64,000 nt of DNA. Origin: Campanula takesimana. Its lineage: Eukaryota; Streptophyta; Magnoliopsida; Asterales; Campanulaceae. The notes under the pieces were generated by a model that was not told the origin of the DNA, ran no database searches, and saw only the letters and a list, made by a program, of their open reading frames with translations. The stretch is taken from positions 310,001 through 374,000 of the forward strand of contig JAOWBW010000388.1 of NCBI GenBank assembly GCA_026119855.1. Reading direction: 5' to 3'. Of the stretch, positions 46,501-57,989 are shown piece by piece (positions within the stretch are counted from its first letter, which is position 1; every line of letters starts with the position of its first letter). The translations under genes were made by a program, and so were the position numbers.

Positions 46501-49500
46501 GATCCAGGAGGGACGATCCTACAACCTAGCCATGACCGAGATGTGTCTGTTCTTCTGGAATATAAATTGTGAGATAGGTTGTTCATGGAGAGTAGCCATC
46601 CTTAGATCTCATAGATTGTATGTGCGAAGTTGTAACCACCATCATATACTATTATAGTGTATATCCTGGCTAGACAACGCCCTCAGACGTAGTCATGTGT
46701 TGACGAATGCGTAGTCATATGTTGATGAACTGAGTCAATAAATCTTTGTGTTATTTCTTTCATATTATGTGCGTGTGATTGATTCTCCTCATGTTAGGAC
46801 TGCTTAGTATGGGCTAGGTGTGTGTGAGACACCCAAATTCCCAACAAGGGAATGGAGAAGGGGCGCGCGGCTAAAATGAGAGAGAAGAGGAAGAGAATCT
46901 AGTTTGATTTTTTTTTTTTTTTTTTCTGTTTGCTTTCTTTTTATTTCCCCTTAAAAACTATATTAACCGTAAATAAAAAAAAACCTAACTAATAACAGGG
47001 GCTTACTTAACTCATTTAATGTGTTGGCTTTGTCACGTAAATATAATTACTCAAATGCCATCCATATCATCATTCCATTAACCAGCATTAACGTTATCCA
47101 TCAGTGTTTCATTATTTGTAGCAAATTTTAAAAGTACATTGCATTTTGATGTTTGAAGATAGTATAAATTGAGAGTATAGAACATTATATGGTTTGCTAT
47201 TTTACTCTTTTTCTTAAAAGGAAGCTGTATTGTTAAAAAAAAAGAAAAGAAAAAAAAAAGGGCAAGTAGTAACATAAAAAAAAGAAGAGATTTTTCTAAT
47301 ACTAGCTAGGTACATTCATTATTCATTTTAATTCTGAACACCAATAGTGTACAGCAACTTAACTCTGGATGTGGCCAATTCATACATGTGGTCCAACTCG
47401 CAGCTTTAACCAGCTGTACATTAATGTGAACCATTGAAAAGAGGTAGGTCCAATGTATTATTACACGCAATATGGCTTATTTTCTACTCCATTTCTCCCG
47501 CTTTATTTATTATTATTATTATTATTTTTTATTTTAATCACTGCCTCCATCTATTGCTATTAAATGGGAGAGTATGAGAATTAAAAAAATATGTTGAAAA
47601 ATGAGTATCGTGAGTGGATAGGAAACATAAAATAAGTTAGTGGATAGTTGTTGTGAGTGTATAAGAGAAAGAAAAGTGTATATTTTTGGTAAGTAGCAAT
47701 AAGTATGAGACGCCTAAAATGAAAATAAATAGCAGTAAGGGTGAGTTTGGCAGTGCGTTGGAAGAGGCCAAACGCGCGTTCCAGACCGAAACTCGATGCA
47801 AATAGTGTTTGGCAGCCGTAAATTGCCTTTGCGTTCTTAGGTCTGAAACGCGGAAAACAACGTTCTTGGAGAAGCTGCCCTACCCCTGCTTTTCCCATAA
47901 TCACTTATGGATAATCTATATCAAAAATTAAATTCTTGTTTTTGCCCCTCTAGGTTTCACGTAACTGATCAAAGTATTCTTCTTTCATCAGGCTTCCAAC
48001 ATTCAGGCCTATGGTAACGTCTATCGTTTCTGTATTTCAACACTTTAATCCTTCTCTACATTCTTCTTCATTATGTTTATCTTGTCTGTAATTGAGAGCT
48101 TGCTTGATTAGCTGGGCAATATAGGAGAGGCCTTTAGGGTCAATGCACTCTAGGTGTTTGTAAATTTGACTAATCCCAAATGCAGATGGAGATGACTACA
48201 TATTTGTATTTTTTTTCCCCTAGCCTAACTTCAATCGATGAATTGTATATTTGGCCTAGTTTAAAAATAGACTCACTCCGTCCCAAAATGATCTTCTCAC
48301 TTTTTTTGTCGTTACTACGAATTAACTTTGAACATTAATTACAGGTTGATTTAATTATCCTAATGAAAATCTAGAAATTGTAATTGATAGTATCGTGGTT
48401 GTGTATCAACTACAAGTTTTTGATTTTCATTTGTATAATCAAATCAACATATAATTATCGCTCAAATTTTATTCGTAGTAAAAAAAAAAAAAGTGGGAAG
48501 ATCATTGAGGACGGAAGGAGTATCTTATTAGCAAATGTGATATAGTATGCTAGGCTGCTGTTATAGCTTATTCCATGAGTGTTTTATCAGCAACCTAGCA
48601 TACTATATAAATTCCATGTAGAATGTCCATTCAAGCAAAACAGTAGTATGATCATTCCCTCTCATGATACATGAATTGGTCTTCTGTTTTGTCAGCCAAG
48701 GATTTATTGGGTGGTGGTAACAACCTTTAACCAAAATGATTATGTTCTGTTGATAGTATAATACAGTGGGATGTTTATAGATCATTCCATGAGTGTTTTA
48801 TCAGTCCATGTATGTTATACTTCAGGAGAAATGAGGGATCCCAAACACATACATGGACTTAAGGTTGCATCCCCATTTATTAGTTTGGAGTGATGCTAGA
48901 CAAACACCAATGGTAGATGAAAGTGAAATAAATATAATTATGTTTTATTTTATTTAAACTTAGTGTCTTCAATTTAACTTATTACATTTTTGGGTTTGGT
49001 AGGACCTTTTATTAAATGAATGTAAGGATATTTTTGACATTTATTATATTAGAATCACTTCTAATGTGTGAAAGCCAAACAAACTTGGAATCACTTTCAA
49101 CATAAAAAGGCAAAATTCCTTTAGGCCCCTTCTCCCAGATGTTTTCTCCATAAAAGCCCACGCGAGATGCAAAATTCCAACTAACCCCAAAGCCGAAACA
49201 AAATGCCATAAAAGCCCAAAAACCATCACTCAGCCCAAAAACCAACAAGCCCAATGCTAAGCCCGATGCCCCGACCCGCACAGGATCCGAAACCCACTTA
49301 CCAATCCACCCGTTTTAATTAGAAAAAAAAATGTTGGCACTAGGTTTTGAACCTAGGACCTTTTGTAGGACAACCACATCTTAACCACTAACCCACTGCA
49401 TTGCTTTGAACCCACTTACCAATCCACCCGTTTTAATTAGAAAAAAAAATGTTGGCACTAGGTTTTGAACCTAGGACCTTTTGTAGGACAACCACATCTT

Positions 49501-52500
49501 AACCACTAACTCACTGCATTGCTTTGTTCAATTTTTGCAATATTTATTATTAGTAACAGCATTCTATACGAAACTAAATTACAAAAATTGAGATTTTACA
49601 ATCAATTAATGAAAATCTTGAATATTCACACACAAAAAAAAAACTTTTAATATATGTATATATTAGAATATTAAAAACATCATTTAAGAATATAAAATAT
49701 CTAATGCTTTTTATTAAAAAAATATGAAAAACCTAAAAAAATAAATTAAATTGTAATTGCGAAAATACATTATTTCAAAAACTTTTATAATTTTTTAATT
49801 ATTACCCTTCTTTTAAGGCATTTATTTACATAAATGACACCAACTAAGTCTATTATATACTGAAAATATGAGAATTATAAGAAAATAAATTAAATAACTC
49901 TTATGAGACATGTAAAAAAGTTTTGTAATTTGTATCAAAGTCTTGTAAATTCTTATGAAACATGTAAAAAAGTCTCATATCAGACTTATGAGAGTCTATT
50001 TACAAGGTCTCATAGCAGACTCATGGTGCATTTTTTAGGTCTCATAATTTGTATCAAAGTCTTGTAAATTCTTATGAAACATGTAAAAAAGTCTCATATC
50101 AGACTTATGAGAGTCTATTTACAAGGTCTCATAGCAGACTCATGAGTCTCTCAAATGTCTCATAAGTTCATTTTTTAAGTCTTATAATTTGTATCAAAGT
50201 ATTGTAAATTCTTATGAGACATGTAAATAAGTCTCATATCAAACTTATGAGTGTCTATGCAAAAGGTCTCATAACAGACTTATGAAGGTCTATTTACAAG
50301 GTCTCATAACAGACTCATGAGTCTCTCAAAAGTCTCATAAGTGCATTTTTATGCCGTATATTTTGTATCAAAGTCTTGTAAATTCTTATGAGACATGTAA
50401 AAAAGTCTCATATCAGACTTATGTATGTCTATTTACAAGGTCTTATAGCAGACTCATGAGTCTCTCAAAGGTCTCATAAGAATTTACAAAACTAAATTAC
50501 AAAACTTGAGATTTTACAATTAATTAATGAAAAACTTGAATATTCACAAAAACACAATTTTTTTAATATATGTTAGAATATTAAAAACATGATTTAAGAA
50601 TATAAAATATCTAAAGCTTTTTATTAAAAAAAATATGAAAGACCTAAAAAATAAATTAAATTATATTTGCGAAAATACATTATTTCATAATATTTTATAA
50701 GTTTTTAATTATCACCCTTCTGTTAAGGCATTTATTTACATAAATGACACCAACTAAGTCTATTATATACTGAAAATATGAGAATTATAAGAAAATAAAC
50801 TAAATAACTCTTATACATTAAATATAAGAGTAATTCTAGTCTTATATTTTAGGTATATAATTTCTTTAAAAAAATGGGGATTTAATGTGAGAAAATTACT
50901 CTCATATCTAAAGTATAAGAGAAGAAGTAGTCTTATACTTTCGGTATAAGAGTTAATATTAAAAATATATTAGAACAACTTGATTAATGTTTCACAACAT
51001 TTAATAATAGAAGTATCATTCTTGCCAAAATAAATGTCAGCAATTAAAACTTTCCAATCAATTAATGAAATTCTTGATTATTCACAAAAACATTAAATTT
51101 GTAAAATAAATATCATTTTACATTAAAAAACATGATTAATTAGGTCTTATAATTTGTATCAAAGTCTTGTAAATTCTTATTAAACATGTAAATTGTCTCA
51201 TATCAGACTCATGGGAGCCATTTACAAAGGTCTCATATCCGACTCATGAGTCTCTTAAATGTCTCATAAGTGATTTTTTAAGTCTTATAATTTGTATCAA
51301 AGTCTTGTAAATTCTTATGAGACATGTAAATTGTCTCATACCAGACTCATAAGTCTATTTACAAAGGTCTCATACCAGACCCATGAGTCTCTCAAAGGTC
51401 TCATAAGTGTATTTTTTAGGTCTTATAATTTCTATCAAAGTCTTGTAAATTCTTGTGAGACATGTAAAAAAGTCTCATATAAGACTTATGAGGGTCTATT
51501 TACAAGGTCTCATAGCAGACTCATGAGTCTCTCAAATGTCTCATAAGTGTATTTTTTAGGTCTTATAATTTGTATCAAAGTCTTTGTAAATTCTTATGAG
51601 ACATGTAAAAATGTCTCATATAAGACTTATGAGGGTCTATTTACAAGGTCTCATAGTAGACTCATGAGTCTCTCAAAAGGTCTTATAAGTGCAAATAATG
51701 ACAATTTGGTAATAAGGACTTAAATAGTGTCATTTTATATAAATAGTTTACTGGAGGGTGCTAGTAAAAAAAAATTAAAATTAAAATTCGATATTGCACA
51801 AAATTATAATTTAATTTATCTTTGGGTCTTTTATATTTTTTTTTCTAATAAAATATTTAAATACTTTATATATTTTTTTTTAAATCTTGTTTTTCGTTTT
51901 TTTTTTTTTTTTTTTTAAACAAAAAGTTGATGTTTTGGGAATAATCAAAAATTTTATAAATTGATTTAGAATCTTGTTTTTTCTTCACTTAGTTTCATTT
52001 AGGCGCAATAGTAATAGAATATATTGCAAATTTTGTATCAAACAGTAGGCTGGTGTAGTGGTTAAGTTGTTAGTTTTCACAATAAGTCATGGGTTCAATT
52101 CCCATACCCAACATTTTAATTTTGCATCCAAACAGTGAGCTGGGCTGGGCATGGGCATGGGCGGGCGGGCTGGGCATGGGCGGGCGGGCATGGGCATGGG
52201 CGGGCGGGCTGGGCAGGGCTGGGGCGGGTTGTGGGCTGTGGTGGGTTTAAATGGGATTTTGATCTGACCTTGGGTTTTTATGGCATTTGGATCTCACCCA
52301 GGGAGCCTAGAGTCCAAAGCCCACATAAAAAGCACTTATGTAAATTTTCAGCCAAACAGGAAATTGCTTTTGGAAAAATCACTTTCACTATAATCAATTA
52401 TCAAAAATCACTTTTAAATAATCATAAGCAATGCCAAACCCGCCCTAAGTATGAGACGGAGGAGGTATGTTTTAATTTAAGGTTTTTACTTTATTTTATT

Positions 52501-55500
52501 ATCTAAAATGGACAATAAGACCTATTTGTCATTCTCACAATAAAAATTTTCTACCCATTTTTTCTTAACTTCTTTATTTTTCATAATCACACCATTTACT
52601 TTTTTTAATCTTCATATATAATGTCAAATTAGAAATATTAAATCGGGTGGGAGGAAGTACTACATTTAACATTCCCATGTGAAAAATTTATAGTGGACCT
52701 AAAATATTTAGGGTTTTTCTCACATGTTAACATAAAAGAGATTCTTTTGAAAATTGTGAAAAGTAATTACAATTAACTATTTTAATTCCTTCCAGAGAAA
52801 AAATTAATAATGCTAATTAATGAAATGTCATTAATTATTTAATACAGTCATTATTCCATACTACACCACCAGAGTCCAGACATCCCCATCCTACAGCCCG
52901 CCTCCTTCCCTTTCCCCTTCTTCCTTTTCCCCATCCTCCATTCCTCATTCCCCGCCCCGCCATGGCTCCTCCCCCCCCCCCCCCAATTCTCCAAATCTCT
53001 ATCATCCCTCCCCTCCCCTAACTCTGGTAGTCTCTTACTCATTCGTCACTATCCCGCCCCCTCTTCTTCCGGCAATCCCCACCTCAATCTGTACCCCAGT
53101 GGCCCAGTTCGGATCCTCGCCTCCACTTCAGCTCATTTCTTCGTCGTCAACCCCTTTCCTTCCCACCCCAGTACTCCTCTCATTTTCAGATCTGACTTCA
53201 GTCTTCTTTATTTTTTTGTTGATTTTCTTTTCCTGTTCGTTCCCCTCCTGCTTTTCAGATTTGGAATTTAATCATAGGTCAAGGAGAGAGGGCGAGGGAG
53301 TAAGAGAAAAAGGAGAAGGTGGGTACACAGGGGATTGTGAATGGGAGGAGAGGAAAAGAGTAGGAGGTGGGGTTGGGTGGGGAAGGGGAAGGGGAAGGGG
53401 AAGGGCAAAAGAGGAAGGGGAAGAGTTAATTTAGCTTGGGATAATAATGACCATTTAATACTCCCTCCGGTCCAAAATAACTGTCACTTTTGAACCAAAA
53501 ATTTGGTTCAAAATAATTGTCACTTTTAAGCTAAATGTCTCTTTTATCCTTGCATTGAAACTTGTTCTCCTTTATTAATTATCTTATTGTGAGACATTAA
53601 TGTAAGAAAGTTGCACACTTAATAGGGGTAAAGTTGGAACTTTTGTCCCTAAGTCATGATAATTATTACATTTCTTAAGAGTTGTGCAAATGCAAAAAAA
53701 GACAGTTATTTTGGACCGGAGGGAGTATAAGACAAAGACTCATGTGAGAACAAGGAGATCCGTCTCATTGGTGAGACGGGTCGGATCCTTGCCCATGACC
53801 CGGTCCATGAACAAGTTCCAAGGCCCATGGGGCATAACCCGCCACGTGGCACCCTTTCATAGGTTTTTTTTTTTTTTTTTTGCTGCTGCTGCTCCAGGAC
53901 CCATGGGCGACCCTGCCACGTGGCAGTCTCTCATAGGCCCGATTTTTTTTTTTTTTTTTTTTTTTTATATTTTCATTTTTGGTTTTTTCGGTTTTGAAAA
54001 GTAATAGTTACTATAACTAAAAGTAACAAACGTGTTACTTATATGTAATAGTTTGTATACAGAAAAGTAATACATATATACAGAAAAGTAACAGTGTTTT
54101 TTTCTATGTTTTTTTCGTTTGCCAAAAGTAATACTTATTTACAACTAAAATGTAACGAACGTGTTACTTATATGTAATAGTGTTTATACATAATTTGTAA
54201 TACATATGTATAGAAAAGTAATATTATATCTATATGTTTTCATAAGTTACAATGGGGTTCAATTTATCATGATACATGTAAAAGTATTACATTATCTATA
54301 GAAAATCTGTTACAATTTTCATCTATCAAAGTGTTACATTTACTTGTATAAACAATTACATTCATTTACATAATTATTATTTTTCAAATGTTACTTTTTC
54401 CTAAAAAATAAAATCAAAATACACAATATTTTACATTTTTGCAAAGCACTATTATATTTCAGTATAAATTATAATTACATTTAGATATTGTTTGGGTTAC
54501 ATGTAATTATAGTTAGTATTACATTTGAAAAAATGGGTAAAAACGAGCTTATGTTTTTTTAAAACAGGTATTACGTTTACTTATGAACAATGTTACTTTA
54601 TATGTATACAGTCATTACTTTAAGAGATGGTAACTATTACTTTTGGTAAACCACTGAAAAGCCGAAAAAAAAATATAAAAACTGAAAAAAAAAAACTAAA
54701 AAAAAAATTTAAAAAATCTGCCACGTGGCGGGTCATGCCCATGGGTCAGGATCCGACCCGTCTCACCCATGAGATGGATCCCCTTGTTCTCATGGGAGAC
54801 CTCCTCTTAATATAATTATTACTTTTTTAATCGACATAGTTAATTGTAATTACTTATCACAAATTTCAAAAGAATCTCTTTATGTTAACATGTGCCATGG
54901 GCACACATTAGAAAAACCCAAATATTTATTCCTTATTCTAAAATATAATGTCGGCCACTTCCTACTGGATGGACGTCAACTCCAAAAAGTTAATAATACA
55001 AAGTTCGATATGACTGCCAATACTTTATGATAATTCTTTCAAAAAAAAAAAAAAAACTTTATGATAATTTATATCAAATTGTAATTTTTTTTATTTTTCT
55101 CAAAAAAATATGTTTTGTCTTCAAAGGAGTGAAAACTCAAGACTTACAGATATGTGAGGTTTAATATCTGATCTCTCTCATTGTGTTCTAACTATGACAT
55201 AATTAAAATGATAAAATATAATGTTATCTATTTAGGAAAATATCAGGAGAATAGTAATGATATTTATGTATGATTTTTATACAATATTTTCAATTTTTTT
55301 TATCATTATCTCTCACAAACAAATACTTCATTTGATATTCCCACCTTTTAGACCGTTATTACGAATGAACTTTGAGCAGTAATTTTAGGTTGATTTAATT
55401 TGACAAATTCTTATATACAACGGGTGTACAGCCATGCGACGGGCCGCCGCCAGCCAGCCCTCATCCAGCCCCAGAGCGACACGTGGCGCATTGTGCCACT

Positions 55501-57148
55501 CGCTGGTTCACCCAGCCTCGCACTGCCACATGTCGCCTTTTAAAAAAACTCATTAACTTTAAAATGCTATATCTTGAGATTTATAACTCAGAAAAAATAT
55601 TTAAAAATACCGTTATGTTCGTCTCGACGAGACGAATAAAACTACATAGGTCATGATATGGTTTATTTTTTTTTTAAAAAAAAAACATTTTTTTGCACAC
55701 AAAAAGTTTGAGTTGCTTGTCAGTTGAAATGTAACACTCTGTTCTAATAAAAGTAACAGTTTCATATTCAAAAAGTAACACTTTTTACAGTCAAATGTAA
55801 CAGCAATTTTACAAAAAAAAAAAGGGTTTGCATTTCAATTGTTACTTTCTCAATAAAAAATTGTTACATTTCTTATATAATGTTAAATTTAAGAATATAA
55901 ACTGTTACAATTGAGAAAAAAAATGTTACATTCATTTTTTATAAAATTTAACATTAGTTTAGTTGTCAATCCTATGTTAATTTTTCGGAGAAAAAAGTGT
56001 TACATTTGAAAAAAAAAGTGTTACATTAATTTAGTTGTCAATCTTTTATGTTATCCTTAATCTATTGCAGCAAAATTGTGGTACATTTTTTTTTAAAAGT
56101 GTTACATTTGAAAGAAAAAAGTGTTACATTTCGTTATAACAAGTGTTACTTTTGTTGGGAGGAAAAAAAGTTTTGGTTGACAAAAAAAAAAAAAAAAAGG
56201 AAAAAATAAAATAAAAAAATATAGGCTGACCTGGCACCGCCGCACAGCGTGTGACGGTTGCACAGGAGAGTGCCTCTTTTAATTATACTAATGAAAACTC
56301 AAAATTTGTTATTGATACACCATCAACAATACTATCAATAACAACTTTTAGATTTTCACTAGGATAGTTAAATCAACCCAAAACTATTGCTCAAAATCAA
56401 CAATACTATCAATAACAACTTTTAGATTTTCAATAGGATAGTTAAATCAACCCAAAACTATTGATCAAAATTCATTCGCAGTAACGGCCGAAAAAGTGAA
56501 AAGATCATTTGGGACGACGGAGTGGGAAAGGAATGTTACTCCTTACTAAAGTAGTACTTCTGAAAACGCGTATTTTATAGAGGACTTGCGAAGGCAATGC
56601 TATTGATTGTTTGTTCTTTATTTGAAACAATTTGAGTCTAAGCATCAATGACAATATTAAATTCCAAATTTACAGTACTGAAAAATACCTGTTCTTTGAG
56701 ATTCGAAAGCTCATTATTTTCATCAAGCTGATTAAAATGATTGATAGCAGCTTTATGAATGGCGATCTTCGGATGCTTTTTGGTGCAGAGAAATCCAAAC
56801 GAGGGATGACTCGACGACACGGAAACCATATCTTTTCCTCCTTCTCCTTCCAAAAACTTTCTCGCCGGCGATGAACTAAAGGCGATAACCTTCGTTCCAT
56901 TGCTCGGAATTTCACTAACTTTGTATGTAACAGATGCAGGTCCGGTTGAATCAATCACCGGAATGTCTGAAACTGCATCCCAAGCTTTAAGAGGCAGATC
57001 GGAACAAACTGCCAAATTTGCAAACTCTAGTCCGTTGATGAATCTTCAAAAACGTGAAATTTAAGTGTTAGTAAACTTATTGATGAATGTAAAAAGAAAA
57101 AAAAATGGTTTTCAGTGGAAGAGAGAAAAAGGGACTTAACTGGTTCAT
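40582..57148 (-). CDS. SAG101: SAG101, EDS1-family lipase-like/EP-domain protein
   Basis: SAG101 pairs with EDS1 to relay TIR-receptor immunity to NRG1-type helper NLRs. Exons on the minus strand: 57148-57141 (ATG plus two codons, the least certain), 57043-56689, 42522-42004 and 41415-40582. Phases agree: 1716 nt, 571 aa. The lipase-like domain has NGLEFANLAVCSDLPLKAW, KVIAFSSSP, GFLCTKKHP, IPLIITGHSFGGSIASLFTL (Ser about 135 kept in GHSFGG), KRPLCITFGSPLLGDNAF and ISNHDPIP. The EP domain (from about residue 295) has ILMAYMEWYKKF, SRWLYAGTNYRRMVEPLDIA, YILLEQWQK, CFWAHVEEAIL and AVSPEIFLEGSSFMNWW, and ends at TAA... no disruption is seen. Intron 2 is 14.2 kb and full of transposons. PAD4 is the main alternative, but the short lipase-EP joint and the motif wording favour SAG101. 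Confidence 0.88.
41488..41940. mobile_element. MULE-like MITE filling SAG101 intron 3
   Basis: Inverted arms of about 100 bases: ATGCAACGTAGTTTCC..., TATCAAATAATGCAACCTACT, AGATATATGAAACGTACTTT at the left and their inverse at the right, ending TACGTTGCAT. It takes up most of the 588-base intron. No clear target duplication. Confidence 0.78.
43160..44259. mobile_element. hAT-like element with perfect 8-bp target duplication
   Basis: It starts CAGGGACGTAGCCAGG and ends with the inverse of CAGGGATGGAGCCATG; ATTGCTTA is present at 43152-43159 and 44260-44267. Inside are GGGGGGTC-type subterminal motifs, a telomere-like tract (43547-43612) and a MITE whose right end GGGACGGAGGGAG is at about 43770. 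No transposase frame is seen. It sits in SAG101 intron 2. Confidence 0.88.
43547..43612. repeat. Interstitial telomere-like repeat
   Basis: Seven or so imperfect TAAACCC units (AAACCCTAAA, CTTAAACCCTAAACCCTAAA) inside the hAT-like element. Confidence 0.85.
44285..46846 (-). mobile_element. Copia retrotransposon remnant (5' LTR plus RT/RNase H)
   Basis: The minus-strand LTR starts TGTTGGGAATTTGGGTGTC at 46846 and runs to about 45870. Degraded pol follows: ALYGLKWSPRA, ILVYVDDITIIGSS (RT active-site YVDD), FCDNISTLHMAHN and HIEIDYHFIGE (RNase H), then DQLADILMKGLS in another frame, ending near 44285. Gag, protease and most of integrase are not recognisable in 44960-45870, and no 3' LTR is seen. 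It lies in SAG101 intron 2. Confidence 0.78.
45870..46545 (-). repeat. Tandem duplication of about 335 bp inside the copia LTR
   Basis: 45870-46205 and 46206-46545 are diverged direct copies (GGAGAGAAGGAGAC, GTGGCCACATGCT, TTTCATGTAGACC, TATATAAACATGGGT, AAAAAGTGTTAAGGA, CGATCCTACAACC). Each carries a TATA-like TTTATATA on the minus strand, so the LTR has a doubled promoter region. The LTR copy at 11300-12335 has one unit. Confidence 0.8.
46850..48271. other. Intronic sequence with a partial MITE, no gene seen
   Basis: It lies within SAG101 intron 2. 47540-47750 is a MITE remnant of the 7578-7798 family (AATATGTTG, TAGTGGATAGTTGTTGTGAG, AAGTAGCAATAAGTATGAGACG). The rest shows no frame or repeat ends. 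Confidence 0.5.
48272..48520. mobile_element. MITE of the AAAATGATCTTCTCAC family
   Basis: CTCACTCCGTCCCAAAATGATC at the left and GAAGATCATTGAGGACGGAAGGAG at the right. The interior (GTCGTTACTACGAATTAACTT, GGTTGATTTAATTATCCTAATG) is shared with the interrupted copy at 55345-56522. Confidence 0.75.
49100..52325. repeat. Repeat-array element, copy B (double array)
   Basis: Long relative of 32225-33845. 50980-52325 matches 32515-33843 closely, including the array (51140-51700, about four to five units), the tRNA-like boxes (GGTGTAGTGGTTAAG, GGGTTCAATTCCC near 52045-52110) and the GGGCTGGGC-rich end. 49100-50980 adds a second array (49905-50475) with its own AT-rich flanks. A directly duplicated block of about 120 bases at 49287-49524 carries minus-strand tRNA-like boxes (TAGTGGTTAAG, GGTTCAAAACC). 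Confidence 0.7.
52330..53460. other. Intronic sequence, no gene seen
   Basis: AT-rich with MITE scraps, then a C-rich stretch (52850-53090) followed by a GA-rich purine stretch (53275-53430). The open frame there is a product of base composition. It is still within SAG101 intron 2. Confidence 0.5.
53461..53725. mobile_element. Stowaway-type MITE
   Basis: CTCCCTCCGGTCCAAAATAACTGTC at the left and GACAGTTATTTTGGACCGGAGGGAG at the right; TA at 53459-53460 and 53726-53727. Confidence 0.88.
53747..54802. mobile_element. TIR element with GTTAC-rich interior
   Basis: The left end GAGAACAAGGAGATCCGTCTC...GAGACGGGTCGGATCC and right end GGATCCGACCCGTCTCACCC...CCTTGTTCTC are inverted over about 45 bases. 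CCACGTGGCA boxes lie inside both ends. The interior is AT-rich with dozens of GTTAC/TGTAA words. A truncated relative is at 3230-3929. Target duplication not resolved. Confidence 0.7.
55345..56522. mobile_element. MITE interrupted by another element
   Basis: The left half (GACCGTTATTACGAATGAACTT, GGTTGATTTAATT) and right half (TAATTATACTAATGAAAACTC through ATCATTTGGGACGACGGAG) align to the two parts of the intact copy at 48272-48520. The break falls at GATTTAATT. A direct duplication of about 75 bases (ATCAACAATACTATCAATAAC...) sits in the right half at 56330-56460. Confidence 0.65.
55412..56277. mobile_element. TIR-type element with TGTTACATT-rich interior
   Basis: It lies within the split MITE. 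The GC-rich ends (TACAACGGGTGTACAGCCATG on the left, and the inverse of TGTGCAACCGTCACACGCTG on the right) are degenerate inverted repeats. The interior has more than ten GTTACATT or GTAACA words. Flanking TTTAATT on both sides is a possible short target duplication. Confidence 0.55.
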
Positions 57149-57345
57149 ATTTGTTTACCCTGATTTTGTGAAGTCTTCTTAGAAGGAAAATATGTAAAGA
57201 GGCTTTGGGTTGAAACCGGAAGGAAAGTTGCTTAAAGTAAGTGAACTATGGGCTTAAAGACTAATGTCATTATTATTATAAAAGGATGTATTATTACTCT
57301 GTAATGTAATACTTTGTAGTAGTAAGAATTATATACTCTCTCTAT

Positions 57346-57615
57346 CTCACTCCGTCCCAAAACAACTTGCTTAAACAACTTGCTTTAATACATGATTTAA
57401 GGAGAAAATATATATTAAAAAATATTGTGAGTGAAAAAGTAGTTGTAGGTAAGATAATTTGAGAGTGACCTACAATTTAAGTGTGTGAGTATGACAAGTG
57501 GGGTAGGTTGATTTTTTTTTTGTTTTTTTTTAATATTTTAGGAAGTGAGACATACCAATGGAACACCTAAAAAATAAAAGAAAAACTAGTAAAAGTTGTT
57601 TTGGGACGAAAGGAG
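57346..57615. mobile_element. MITE upstream of SAG101
   Basis: CTCACTCCGTCCCAAAACAACTTGC at the left and AGTTGTTTTGGGACGAAAGGAG at the right. It starts about 200 bases upstream of the proposed SAG101 ATG, so it may bound the promoter. No W-box was found in the 200-base gap. Confidence 0.7.
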
Positions 57616-57989
57616 TAATAATTTTGCACACTTACTAATAAATTAAGAAGAATTTGGAACATTTCCAATTTTGTTGATGATATTCAAACTAAACACTGCT
57701 CACAAATCAAGTAAGCAAGTAAAATACATTTTTTTTCTTTCTAATTATACAAATATTAAAACGACAACTTATCCAAAATACTATTCATTCCCTGCCATTT
57801 TGTGATGAGACTCTTACTTCTTATAGTATTTTCAAATTGCTAGTAGTTGCTATCTACGTATATTAGGGTAATTTTTCAAAGCTCCATCATCTTGATAAAT
57901 GACTATTTTATAGTCATTTATAGTATAATCTGTTTATCATTTTATCTTTAATCCTAGCTTTATTTAGTACATTTAACTCATTTTTTTTA

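Noticed and set aside
44285..46846. An expressed host gene with YVDD motif
   Set aside because: YVDD, WCDN-like and HIEIDYHF words are copia RT/RNase H, broken by stops and adjoining an LTR.
53099..53434. 111-codon frame in SAG101 intron 2
   Set aside because: Half is a purine-rich GGAAGG tract; no domain and no splice context.
43160..57148. SAG101 being truncated at its 5' end by transposons
   Set aside because: The first long exon was found intact at 57043-56689 and joins in phase, so the gene is long rather than truncated.
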